From the NCBI RefSeq assembly GCF_900167085.1, contig NZ_FUXA01000006.1:62001-126000 (forward strand): a DNA stretch of 64,000 nt, given 5' to 3'. The translations under genes were made by a program, and so were the position numbers. A model generated the notes under the pieces. That model was not told the DNA's origin and did no database searches. It was given only the letters and a program-made list of their open reading frames with translations. Below, one piece after another: positions 23,345-31,130 of the stretch (its first letter is position 1; the number at the start of each line of letters is the position of its first letter). The DNA comes from Eubacterium ruminantium. GTDB lineage: Bacteria > Bacillota > Clostridia > Lachnospirales > Lachnospiraceae.

Positions 23345-24103
23345 ATGATGGGCAAATTAATAAAATACGAAATAATTAAAAGCAAACTTGTTTTCTTCGT
23401 TATAGGAGCAATACTCGGCGTTACTGAAATATTTTACATACTGGGACTTACGACGGATGATACTGAAATGGTAGGACTTTCAGCCGGATTCCTTGTAATT
23501 GGTTTTTATTGCGGATTGCTTGCTATAGTCATTCTTGGATTGACAAATTATGCAAAAGATTTAAATGAAAAATGCGGTTATATGTGTTTTATGACACCGG
23601 TTTCATCTTATAAGATTATATATTCAAAATTTGTAGTTGCATTAATTGAATCATTTACAGCAGTAGCAATTTTCATTACTTTAGGTCTGATAGATGTCAG
23701 TTTAGCGTCAGCTAAATATGATAAGGATTTTAATTTATTAAAATCTATTGCTAAATATATGGGGGTTGGAGTTGAAAGAGTTGCATCTGATTTCTTTGGA
23801 ATAGTTCTCTTATCTGTTTTCAGATTCTTGATATTATATTCTGTTGTATTTTTCGCTTCATCTGTGGCTGCAGCTTCAGCTAATTCAAAGGGTGGCAATA
23901 AATTCATTACATTCTTTATAGCTCTTGCGTTATATATTGTATTCATATTGATTGAAGAAATGTTACCTACAATTAGCGTTTCATCATATTCAGTTATGAG
24001 TAGGGTTTTAAGAGATCTTCCTACGATAATTTTTGAATCACTGATGTCGATCGGGCTCTTTACATTATGTGGAAAGATAATAGATGAACAAATAAGTTTA
24101 TAA
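23345..24103 (+). CDS. ABC-2-like permease subunit
   Basis: A 252-aa protein with six predicted membrane helices (for example LVFFVIGAILGVTEIFYILG, GFLVIGFYCGLLAIVILGL, FITFFIALALYIVFILI). The YAKDLNEKCGYMCFMTP and YKIIYSKFVVALIES cytoplasmic loop is typical of permeases paired with YtrA-linked ATPases. The strong site AAGGGGGGAC precedes the ATG at 23345; a second ATG follows directly. Confidence 0.8.
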   Translation: MMGKLIKYEIIKSKLVFFVIGAILGVTEIFYILGLTTDDTEMVGLSAGFLVIGFYCGLLAIVILGLTNYAKDLNEKCGYMCFMTPVSSYKIIYSKFVVALIESFTAVAIFITLGLIDVSLASAKYDKDFNLLKSIAKYMGVGVERVASDFFGIVLLSVFRFLILYSVVFFASSVAAASANSKGGNKFITFFIALALYIVFILIEEMLPTISVSSYSVMSRVLRDLPTIIFESLMSIGLFTLCGKIIDEQISL

Positions 24104-24135
24104 TACAGTATAAATACAAATGATGAACAAATATG

Positions 24136-24198
24136 TATCAAAAATACTCAAATATATATAACAAGAATAGTATATCAAAAATACTCAAATATATATAA
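24136..24198. repeat. Two 26-bp direct repeats, 37-bp period
   Basis: The 26-mer that starts TATCAAAAATACTC and ends in ATATATATAA occurs at 24136-24161 and 24173-24198, with a partial third copy in the following GTATATAAAAAATAC. It lies between the ABC permease and the mtaB terminator. There are no dyads and no spacers of CRISPR form. Confidence 0.6.
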
Positions 24199-24216
24199 AC
24201 AGAACAGTATATAAAA

Positions 24217-24255
24217 AATACAGACAAGACTGTGAATCACAGTTTTGTCTGTATT
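24217..24255 (-). terminator. Terminator of mtaB, containing its stop codon
   Basis: An 18-bp stem (24217-24234 with 24238-24255, one G-U pair) with a 3-nt loop. On the minus strand TTTTTTATATAC follows. The mtaB stop codon (24237-24239) falls in the loop. It may also end plus-strand transcripts from the ABC operon. Confidence 0.8.
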
Positions 24256-25619
24256 ATTTGATTTATAAAGTTTTTTTCAAAGCCGTCCTTTTGGTCTGAC
24301 TTTTCGATGATATCATCAACAGGGATGTCCACGAGGATATATCGTTCGGTATGACCACGGAAGAATCTCTTGCCGTTTTTACTTATCATTTCTTCTACAA
24401 GAACATTTACCGTTTCACCTTTAAATTGTTTCTCGTATGAAGACTGATTGATATTTCCGAGACGTATCATTTTCTCGCTTCGTTCAGCTTTTACAGGTTC
24501 AGGTACCTGGTCGGGCATTTTGTCAGCCACGGTTCCTTTACGTCTTGAGAATTTGAATACATGAGTTTCGTATAATTTTAATTCAGCAAGATTATCTAAG
24601 GTTGTATTGAAATCTTCCTCTGTTTCTCCGGCGAATCCTGCAATGAGGTCGGCTGTGAGAGCAGGGCGGTCAAAGTTATCACGAAGAAGCTTAACTTTGT
24701 CTTTGACTATCTGAACGGTGTAATGTCTATTCATTCTCTTTAGTGTATTGTCGCAAACGCTTTGAAGAGAAAGATGGAAATGAGGACAGAACCTCTCATC
24801 GGATTTCATGATTTCGATAAACCTTTCTGTGATTATACGAGGTTCAAGTGAACCGAGACGAATACGGTCTACTTTTTTGACATTCTGTGAAACCATATGA
24901 AGCATTTCACAGAAATCAGTACCGTCATCGTTGTATGAAGAAATATCGATACCTGTAAGAACTATCTCGCGGACACCATTATCTGCGAGAGTATTCATTT
25001 CATTTATAATATCATTAACCTTTTTGCTTCTTATGCGTCCTCTGACATAAGGAATAATGCAGTAAGTGCAGAAGAGGTTACAGCCGTCCTGAATTTTAAT
25101 ATATGCGCGGGATGTGTTGGAAGGAGCGGATACTTTGAGATTTTCATAGGTGTCATCATGATTGATATCAATGACATTATCTTTAACATCTTTTCCTTCA
25201 AAATACTCTGTGAGTATCCTTACAATATCGATCTTACGGTTATTTCCGATAACGATATCAACGGCTTCATCGGCCAGGAGCTTGTCGGCTGCTGCCTGGA
25301 CATAGCATCCGGTAGCAACTACGACCGCGTCTTTATTATGACGTTTCATCTTATGAAGCATCTGTCTTGACTTCTGGTCGGCAATATTTGTTACGGAGCA
25401 GGTATTGACTATGCAAATATCTGCAGAACTCTTTTCATCGGCATCATTTTCGGAAACCGGAGAAGCTGATTCATCTTGTGAACTGTTTTTCTCGGCTTTA
25501 CTTATGTTGATACAGCCTGCCGAAAGAAGGTCTTCCTGCATGGCATCGGATTCATATTTGTTAACTTTACAACCCAGTGTAATGATGCTGAATTTTTTGC
25601 CTTTTAATATATTTGACAT
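24237..25619 (-). CDS. mtaB: tRNA N6-threonylcarbamoyladenosine methylthiotransferase MtaB
   Basis: A 460-aa radical-SAM enzyme. The start is ATG at 25619 (after AGGAGTAACAGGT); the frame opens 21 codons earlier without a site. The N-terminal UPF0004 domain has its three cysteines in TLGCKVNKYESD, NTCSVTN and TGCYVQA; the radical-SAM cluster is CNLFCTYCIIPYVRG; a TRAM domain ends the protein (FKGETVNVLVEEM). It adds a methylthio group to t6A37 of tRNAs that read ANN codons. Odd: a ~30-residue Ser/Asp/Glu-rich insertion (EKNSSQDESASPVSENDADE) between the first and second cysteine motifs. Confidence 0.92.
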   Translation of the reverse strand: MSNILKGKKFSIITLGCKVNKYESDAMQEDLLSAGCINISKAEKNSSQDESASPVSENDADEKSSADICIVNTCSVTNIADQKSRQMLHKMKRHNKDAVVVATGCYVQAAADKLLADEAVDIVIGNNRKIDIVRILTEYFEGKDVKDNVIDINHDDTYENLKVSAPSNTSRAYIKIQDGCNLFCTYCIIPYVRGRIRSKKVNDIINEMNTLADNGVREIVLTGIDISSYNDDGTDFCEMLHMVSQNVKKVDRIRLGSLEPRIITERFIEIMKSDERFCPHFHLSLQSVCDNTLKRMNRHYTVQIVKDKVKLLRDNFDRPALTADLIAGFAGETEEDFNTTLDNLAELKLYETHVFKFSRRKGTVADKMPDQVPEPVKAERSEKMIRLGNINQSSYEKQFKGETVNVLVEEMISKNGKRFFRGHTERYILVDIPVDDIIEKSDQKDGFEKNFINQIIQTKL

Positions 25620-25721
25620 ACCTGTTACTCCTGATATTACTCTAAATACTAAATTTGGTATTGCGTGTGATAAAAATCGCAAGATTTATGTGCTGAAACG
25701 CTTTATTTCTCGTTATTTTTA

Positions 25722-25750
25722 TTGACAAACAATAACGCAACTTTTATTAT
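25722..25750 (+). promoter_or_regulatory. Promoter of the HPr-like gene
   Basis: TTGACA at 25722-25727, 17 bp, TATTAT at 25745-25750, 52 bp before the start codon. Confidence 0.85.
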
Positions 25751-25801
25751 ATTAACATAAAGAATTTTCGTAGTAAAATACAAATGGGAGGATTTACGAA
25801 T

Positions 25802-26038
25802 ATGAAGGCAGTAAAAGTATCACTTAATTCCATTGACAAGGTAAAATCTTTTGTAAATGACATCAGTGGTTATACATCGGCTGAGTTCGATCTTGTATCG
25901 GGAAGATATGTAATTGATGCAAAATCCATCATGGGTATATTCAGTCTTGATATTTCAAAACCTATAGATCTCAATATCTATGCTGATGACAATATGGATG
26001 AGATCATCGAAACGATCAAACCATATTTGGCTGATTAA
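25802..26038 (+). CDS. HPr-like protein lacking the phosphorylated histidine
   Basis: A 78-aa protein starting at ATG 25802 after GGGAGG. Length, the open-faced beta-alpha pattern and the DAKSIMGIFSLDISKP helix (the region of HPr Ser46) match HPr. The segment that should hold the His15 site (GxHARPA) instead reads VNDISGYTSAEFDL, so it cannot accept phosphate from enzyme I. It resembles Crh-like regulators in keeping only the serine side. It is monocistronic, with a strong promoter and a terminator. Confidence 0.75.
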   Translation: MKAVKVSLNSIDKVKSFVNDISGYTSAEFDLVSGRYVIDAKSIMGIFSLDISKPIDLNIYADDNMDEIIETIKPYLAD

Positions 26039-26057
26039 TATAGATATATTTCAAAAG

Positions 26058-26083
26058 CATAATCATTAGTGATTATGTTTTTG
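26058..26083 (+). terminator. Terminator of the HPr-like gene
   Basis: CATAATCA-TTAG-TGATTATG at 26058-26077 followed by TTTTTG. The remaining bases to 26195 contain no gene; a short stem TAACCA/TGGTTA lies near 26147. Confidence 0.7.
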
Positions 26084-26195
26084 TATGTATATATGTGCTT
26101 TAAGGCAGTGGCGAATTATTTGACTTAAAGCATTCGTTCGGGCGGTAACCAAAATGGTTAGTGAAGAATAAAATGTAGAAAGGTAAGGGGTCATT

Positions 26196-27728
26196 ATGAA
26201 AAATTGTCCGGTTTGTGGAGCAGTATTAAATGACAATGACAAGTTCTGTGCTACATGCGGAGCTAAGCAGGAAGTAGTACAGGAAGCGCAGAGCGCAGTG
26301 AATCAGACAGCACAGGGAGTACAGAATACAGTTGAACAGGCAGCTCAGCCTATTCAGGAAGCAGCAGAGAATGTTGCAGAGACAGTGAATGATGCAGTTA
26401 AGGAAGTTTCTGATGGAGCACCTGAGGCTGTTGAAGGATTAGCAGATAAGGTTGAGGAAGCAGTTGATAATTCGGCTGATTCAGCAACAGAAGCATTAAG
26501 CACACCTGCTAAGGCCGCTGAAACAGTTAATGAAGCTGTAAATTCTACAAATCAGTTCCAGAACAAAGTTCAGGAAAATGCTAACCAGTTTGGTAATAAT
26601 GTTGCAAATCAGTTCGGAAATAATGTTCAGGAAGGTGCCAATAACTTCCAGCAGGGAGTTCAGAATCCTGTAAATCAGTTTGCAAATAATGTACAGAATG
26701 GTGCAAACCAGTTCGGTAACAATTTCCAGCAGGGAGCACAGAACGGTGCAAACCAGTTCGGAAATAACTTCCAGCAGGGAGCACAGAACGGTGCAAACCA
26801 GTTCGGAAATAACTTCCAGCAGGGAGTACAGAATGCAGCAAATCCGTTTGCAAATAATGCACAGGGCGGTGCAAACCAGTTCGGTAATAACTTCCAGCAG
26901 GGAGCACAGAGACCTGTAAATCAGTTTGCAAATAACGCACAGGCTGGTGCAAATCAGTTCGGTAACAACTTCCAGCAGGGAGCACAGAGACCTGTAAATC
27001 AGTTTGCAAATAATGCACAGGCTGGTGCAAATCAGTTCGGTAACAACTTCCAGCAGGGAGTACAGAGACCTGCAAATCAGTATATGCAGGGCGGCCAGGG
27101 CGCTAATCAGTTCCAGCAGGCAGGTGTAGTTGGTGCAGCAATGCAGCAGAATGCATATGGTAATCAGGGCGGATTCGGAAATGATGGATTTTCATCATTT
27201 GACGGAGGTAATGTTTATTCAACACCTGCAATACCTACTAAATCAGGAAATGGTAAGAAGATTGGTATCATCATTGCATGTATAGTTCTTCTTGCGGGAC
27301 TGGGTGTTGGTGCATATTTCCTCTTCTTTAGAAGTGGAGGACAGGGTTCACCTGAAGCAGTAGCTGAAAAGTTTGTACAGTCAATTATTGATGGTGATAA
27401 GAGCGGAATCAAAGAATGTCTTCCAAAGGAAGTACAGAGTGTAATGGATCAGGAAATCGCACAGCTTGATACAGCTCTTGAGCAGATGAAGACATTCAAG
27501 AATATGGGTGTTGAATTCGAAAAGGTTAAAGCCGGATCTAAGAGAAAAGTTACAGGCGATGAACTTGATGATATCAAGAGTAAGTATTCAATGCTTGATA
27601 TTTCAGATGTATATGAAGTTGATGTTCCTTTAACAGTTTCATTTATGGGTGAATCACAGAGCTCAACATTTGTATGTACAACTGCTAAGATTAATGGAAG
27701 TTGGTATATCATCGACTTCTCTGAGTAA
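26196..27728 (+). CDS. Zinc-ribbon membrane protein with long Gln/Asn/Gly repeat region
   Basis: A 510-aa protein. Residues 1-22 form a zinc ribbon (CPVCGAVLNDNDKFCATCGA). Residues ~25-125 are Ala/Glu/Val-rich and helical, residues ~128-295 consist of tandem repeats built on ANQFGNNFQQGAQ, then comes one membrane helix (IGIIIACIVLLAGLGVGAYF, ~residue 351) and an outer domain of ~130 residues resembling the DUF4878/NTF2-like group (SPEAVAEKFVQSIIDGDKSG...INGSWYIIDFSE). The zinc ribbon should be cytoplasmic and the C-terminus outside. It heads a series of related genes. Function is unknown; lipid- or wall-associated sensing has been suggested for similar designs. Confidence 0.78.
   Translation: MKNCPVCGAVLNDNDKFCATCGAKQEVVQEAQSAVNQTAQGVQNTVEQAAQPIQEAAENVAETVNDAVKEVSDGAPEAVEGLADKVEEAVDNSADSATEALSTPAKAAETVNEAVNSTNQFQNKVQENANQFGNNVANQFGNNVQEGANNFQQGVQNPVNQFANNVQNGANQFGNNFQQGAQNGANQFGNNFQQGAQNGANQFGNNFQQGVQNAANPFANNAQGGANQFGNNFQQGAQRPVNQFANNAQAGANQFGNNFQQGAQRPVNQFANNAQAGANQFGNNFQQGVQRPANQYMQGGQGANQFQQAGVVGAAMQQNAYGNQGGFGNDGFSSFDGGNVYSTPAIPTKSGNGKKIGIIIACIVLLAGLGVGAYFLFFRSGGQGSPEAVAEKFVQSIIDGDKSGIKECLPKEVQSVMDQEIAQLDTALEQMKTFKNMGVEFEKVKAGSKRKVTGDELDDIKSKYSMLDISDVYEVDVPLTVSFMGESQSSTFVCTTAKINGSWYIIDFSE
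26581..27095 (+). repeat. Tandem coding repeats (45-bp and 78-bp units)
   Basis: The DNA for the repeat region of the 26196 protein consists of near-identical units: three copies of a 15-codon unit (NGANQFGNNFQQGAQ) followed by about three copies of a 26-codon unit with RPVNQFANNAQAG added. High base identity among copies points to recent slippage or recombination, so the copy number probably varies between strains. The minus-strand frame across it is an artefact of the repeat. Confidence 0.85.
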
Positions 27729-27749
27729 TATTTCTTTGGAGGAATTTTA

Positions 27750-28631
27750 ATGAGTAAATGTATTAATTGTGGTAATGAACTTCCGCAGGGCGAAAAGATA
27801 TGTAGTCTTTGCGGAACAGCTCAGCCAAATGCTACTTCAAAGTATAATCTTGTTGGAGAGCAGACTACAGGCGATGCAGGAAATAGTGATTTACCAGCAG
27901 GTTTTTACGATAGAACTAAAGCGCCGGGTCATCCGATTGACCAGCCACCTATGTACGGTAATGACGGTATGAATGGTGGAATGAACACCGGAATGGGCGG
28001 TATGAATGCCGGAATGGGTGGAATGAATGCCGGAATGGGCGGTATGAACCCTGGAATGAATAATGGCATGAACGGTGGACAGAGTTATCCACCTGCTTAT
28101 GGAAGTCAGGGCGGATATGTTGAACCACCTAGAGTTCAGAACAAGAACGGTGCATTAGTTGCGATTCTTCTCGTTCTTTTCTGTGCAATCGGTGTTGGTG
28201 CATTTTTCATTTTAAATAATTTCATGTCATCTCCAAAAGGAGTTGCAAAGAAATTCGTTGCAGCATTTGAAGAACTTGATGTTGATGCTTTAGCAGAACT
28301 TTTCCCTCCGGAACTTTCTCCTGAAGATGAAGTAGCTGCTATCAGAACACAGTTCGATACATATAAATCATATGGTGCAAAGATGAAATTCAACAACGTT
28401 AAATATGATGTTGGATCACCATATTCTAAGTCGATGATCAGAAAAGTTGAGCAGCAGCTTAAAGCTAGTGGCTATAGCTGTGACGGGAAGTTCGACACAA
28501 TGAAAGAGGTTACGATTTCTGCTACTTTACATGTTGAGGCATCCGGCGAGTCTCAGGATCAGAAGATCAAATGGATACTTGTATGCGGTAAGTATAAAGG
28601 TAAGTGGAAAATTATCGGAATGCAATTATAA
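27750..28631 (+). CDS. Zinc-ribbon membrane protein with Gly/Met repeats
   Basis: A 293-aa paralogue of the 26196 product, 21 bp downstream behind TGGAGGAATTTT. Residues 1-24 are the zinc ribbon (CINCGNELPQGEKICSLCG), then a polar linker with short GGMNAGM repeats (~residues 72-105), one membrane helix (ALVAILLVLFCAIGVGAFFI, ~136-155) and an outer DUF4878-like domain with the family ending YKGKWKIIGMQL. Low-complexity linkers of different kinds (QN-rich, GM-rich) in paralogues suggest that the linker is a spacer and the end domains carry the function. Confidence 0.78.
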   Translation: MSKCINCGNELPQGEKICSLCGTAQPNATSKYNLVGEQTTGDAGNSDLPAGFYDRTKAPGHPIDQPPMYGNDGMNGGMNTGMGGMNAGMGGMNAGMGGMNPGMNNGMNGGQSYPPAYGSQGGYVEPPRVQNKNGALVAILLVLFCAIGVGAFFILNNFMSSPKGVAKKFVAAFEELDVDALAELFPPELSPEDEVAAIRTQFDTYKSYGAKMKFNNVKYDVGSPYSKSMIRKVEQQLKASGYSCDGKFDTMKEVTISATLHVEASGESQDQKIKWILVCGKYKGKWKIIGMQL

Positions 28632-28691
28632 ATATTTATATTGGGTAGGCCTGCCGCTGGTAGGCCTATTCGTATATTGACACATTAGTAG

Positions 28692-28760
28692 GATGTTATT
28701 GATGCTACACTTTGTGTCGGAAACTTCAATGGAAAATGGAAGATAATCGGCGTTAAATAA
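28692..28760 (+). pseudogene. C-terminal remnant of a third zinc-ribbon paralogue
   Basis: The frame ending at TAA 28758-28760 reads ATLCVGNFNGKWKIIGVK, a clear match to the ends of the two preceding genes (LVCGKYKGKWKIIGMQL). A stop at 28689 closes it upstream, so only about 22 codons survive. It is direct evidence that a further copy was once present here. Confidence 0.65.
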
Positions 28761-28761
28761 T

Positions 28762-29412
28762 ATGCTTGATAAAGAAATGAGAGAACCGCTGTTTGATTAT
28801 CTTGATGAACATTTTGGTAAGATAAGGATTATAGAAGAGAAAAATATTCTTAAATCCAGAGCTGATGTTCTCGGGATAGTAAAGGGAGCCATTATCGGTT
28901 TTGAGATCAAATCAGACAGTGATACATATGTGAGATTAAATACACAAGTTAAAGATTATGACAGATTTTGTGATTATGCTTACCTTGTCATAGGAAAAAG
29001 TCATTTGCTTCATGCCGGTGAACACGTGCCGGAGCATTGGGGAATAATATGCATTTCGGATGAGGTGAAAATGATCCGTGAAGCAAAACTTTGTCCAAAG
29101 GTAAAGTTTACAGATCAGCTTGGACTTTTGTGGCGAAACGAGTTGACTGAAATACTTCTAAATAATCACTTTCCGAAATATACATCTAAGAATAAGAAAG
29201 AGATAGTTAAGTTTCTTATTGAAAAGGTTGATAATGACCTTCTGCGAGAGCAGATGACGGACTGTCTCTTTGAAAGAGATTACAATATATTTGACGGTGC
29301 CAAGAAGACCGTCAAAAAGAAGAGTTCTTCAGGGAAGAGAAGAAAACGTCCACCTAAACCGGTGGGTGTTACTCATGTTATCATGGGCAGAAAAAGGAGA
29401 AGAAAGAAATGA
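28762..29412 (+). CDS. sce7726-like PD-(D/E)XK-fold protein
   Basis: A 216-aa protein that begins one base after the remnant. The core LKSRADVLGIV...IIGFEIKSDSD, followed by QVKDYDRFCDYAYLVIG, fits the D-(x)n-E-x-K nuclease signature of the sce7726/MmcB-like group. The C-terminus is strongly basic (KKTVKKKSSSGKRRKRPPKP), which suits nucleic acid binding. The natural target is unknown; related proteins are annotated as DNA-repair-associated. It overlaps the next zinc-ribbon gene by 4 bp, so it is co-translated with it. Confidence 0.65.
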   Translation: MLDKEMREPLFDYLDEHFGKIRIIEEKNILKSRADVLGIVKGAIIGFEIKSDSDTYVRLNTQVKDYDRFCDYAYLVIGKSHLLHAGEHVPEHWGIICISDEVKMIREAKLCPKVKFTDQLGLLWRNELTEILLNNHFPKYTSKNKKEIVKFLIEKVDNDLLREQMTDCLFERDYNIFDGAKKTVKKKSSSGKRRKRPPKPVGVTHVIMGRKRRRKK

Positions 29413-30647
29413 TATGCAAATATTGCGGCTTTTTAATTAAAGATGGTAGTAAGTTTTGCATTAATTGTAACAATCCGGTAGAACCGGAAGAGATAAAAAA
29501 GCCGGAAACTGATGCATCAGATAATGTGATTTCTAACCCGGTATCCGAGGACGGAAATGCATCAACCGGGAAAGCAATCAAAAATGATCCAAGTAAATCT
29601 TCGGATATAAAGGAAAATGGATCAAACAAAAAGAAAGAAGTCATATCCTCATTTAAAAACGCGGAAGTCAGTGTGGAAGTTGAAGAAAATGAATCGGTTG
29701 TAGATGTTGAATTTGTTGAGATTCCTGAGGGTGAGTCTGCTGCGAAAGCAGATCTTCCGAGCGCTGATGTTAAAAGCAAATACAAGCTGACAGTAGCGGA
29801 TATGCTGACCATAATAATAGGTATAGTTCTTGTTATTTCTCTTGTTATCGGCGGCGTTATTTACCTTGTAAAAAGGAGTAACAAGAAGGCTGCTGAAAGA
29901 AAGTATTACGGCGTAGAAGAGATAAACGGACTGTTCAATGGCATCAATGAGAGAGAGTCGGCCATTTGTTATGAATATATAAATGGTTCAAACAGCAATG
30001 CAATCTATGACATGATTGATGATAGAGTTAAAGCTTTCAAAGGTTATGAAGACTTTAAAGTGGACAATATCAAAGTCATAAGTAAGGAAAGACTTAAGGG
30101 AGATTTCCTTACGTCCATGGAAATAAAAACAGCTTTAGATCTCGATAAAGTTTATCTGTGCGAAGTTTCATTTGATTATATCGGTGATGATATGGTAATG
30201 CCGGGAACGGCAACCATCAGAACAGGAAAATCAAATGGTAAATGGTGGATAATCAGTATCAAGTTTAATGATGTTATAAGCGGTGCCGGCGACTTTATAG
30301 ATGCATACAACAAACTGGATGCAGAGAAAGTGATAGATTCATTTGTACAGGGAGTTTATTCCGAGAAAGAAGCCAAAATCCTTAAAAAGGCCTATGACAA
30401 ATATGCCTTTGACAGTTTCGGACTGAAGAATATTTCATATAAATGTTATAAAGTAAGCGGGGATAAACTCAGTGAAGCAGAAGAAGAGTTTGAGGATAAG
30501 TCATTAAAATTTGATTCCGCTGTAGGATTTAATGTTGAAACAACCATAGGTAATCAACCTGCAGGCTCAGAAAAACAAAAATTCGATCTTATGATGGTAT
30601 TTGATGACGGTAAATGGAAAGTCATTAAATTTGATTATAATGATTAA
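29409..30647 (+). CDS. Zinc-ribbon membrane protein with large outer domain
   Basis: A 412-aa relative of the 26196 and 27750 products. The N-terminal zinc ribbon is CKYCGFLIKDGSKFCINC (residues 3-20), followed by an acidic Ser/Asn-rich linker, one membrane helix (MLTIIIGIVLVISLVIGGVI, ~residue 137) and an outer region of two NTF2-like halves, each ending with a strand like NGKWWIISIKF and DGKWKVIKFDY. The start overlaps the upstream stop (ATGA). The doubled outer domain parallels the doubled domain of the riboswitch-controlled 13136 protein, although the sequences differ. Confidence 0.75.
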   Translation: MICKYCGFLIKDGSKFCINCNNPVEPEEIKKPETDASDNVISNPVSEDGNASTGKAIKNDPSKSSDIKENGSNKKKEVISSFKNAEVSVEVEENESVVDVEFVEIPEGESAAKADLPSADVKSKYKLTVADMLTIIIGIVLVISLVIGGVIYLVKRSNKKAAERKYYGVEEINGLFNGINERESAICYEYINGSNSNAIYDMIDDRVKAFKGYEDFKVDNIKVISKERLKGDFLTSMEIKTALDLDKVYLCEVSFDYIGDDMVMPGTATIRTGKSNGKWWIISIKFNDVISGAGDFIDAYNKLDAEKVIDSFVQGVYSEKEAKILKKAYDKYAFDSFGLKNISYKCYKVSGDKLSEAEEEFEDKSLKFDSAVGFNVETTIGNQPAGSEKQKFDLMMVFDDGKWKVIKFDYND

Positions 30648-30664
30648 CGGTTTAATAATTTCAG

Positions 30665-30703
30665 AGTGCTGTCAAGAAAAAATACTTGACAGCGCTTTCT
30701 TTA
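30665..30703 (+). terminator. Terminator after the zinc-ribbon series
   Basis: AGTGCTGTCAAG at 30665-30676 pairs with CTTGACAGCGCT at 30685-30696 (one G-U), with a T-rich tail. Confidence 0.8.
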
Positions 30704-30747
30704 TTGTGTAGACTAACAAAGTACTTGTTGAGAGTGAATCATTATGT

Positions 30748-31116
30748 ATGGTGAATTTTATGGAGAAAATTGTTCGTCAGACATTATTATTTGATTTTTA
30801 TGGAGAACTCCTGACGGAGCATCAGAAAAGTGTATATAGTGATGTTATTTCGGAAGATCTTTCTTATTCGGAGATAGCGGAAAGTTACAATATTTCAAGG
30901 CAGGGAGTATTTGACCTGATTAAAAGATGCGACCGCATACTTGAAGGATATGAGGAGAAGCTTCACCTTCTTGATAAGTTTGAAAGAGCAAGAAACAGTA
31001 TGGAAGATATAAGGAATATCGTTCGTACTATCAAAGATAAAAATGAAGATCCTTCCCTGGGAAGGTTGATCGACAATCTTGAGAATACTGCAGAAGAAGT
31101 ATTTTCGGAATTTTAA
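30748..31116 (+). CDS. ylxM: YlxM-family helix-turn-helix protein
   Basis: A 122-aa protein of the UPF0122 family that precedes ffh in many Firmicutes and influences signal recognition particle assembly. The sigma-70 region-4-like core is LTEHQKSVYSDVISEDLSYS and IAESYNISRQGVFDLIKRCD (residues ~20-65), followed by a helical C-terminus. ATG 30748 is used; ATG 30760 (MEKIV) is also possible and has the more typical N-terminus. It is 14 bp before ffh. Confidence 0.88.
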   Translation: MVNFMEKIVRQTLLFDFYGELLTEHQKSVYSDVISEDLSYSEIAESYNISRQGVFDLIKRCDRILEGYEEKLHLLDKFERARNSMEDIRNIVRTIKDKNEDPSLGRLIDNLENTAEEVFSEF

Positions 31117-31130
31117 TCGGAGGTTGGATA

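Noticed and set aside
24136-24198. Possible CRISPR repeats
   Set aside because: Only two copies separated by 11 AT-rich bases; no cas genes and no leader.
26581-27075. 164-aa minus-strand ORF with repeats
   Set aside because: It is the antisense reading of the tandem coding repeats in the 26196 gene, with no RBS or promoter.
28640-28670. Palindrome TAGGCCT/AGGCCTA as terminator after the 27750 gene
   Set aside because: The stem is short and has no T tract; termination there is doubtful.
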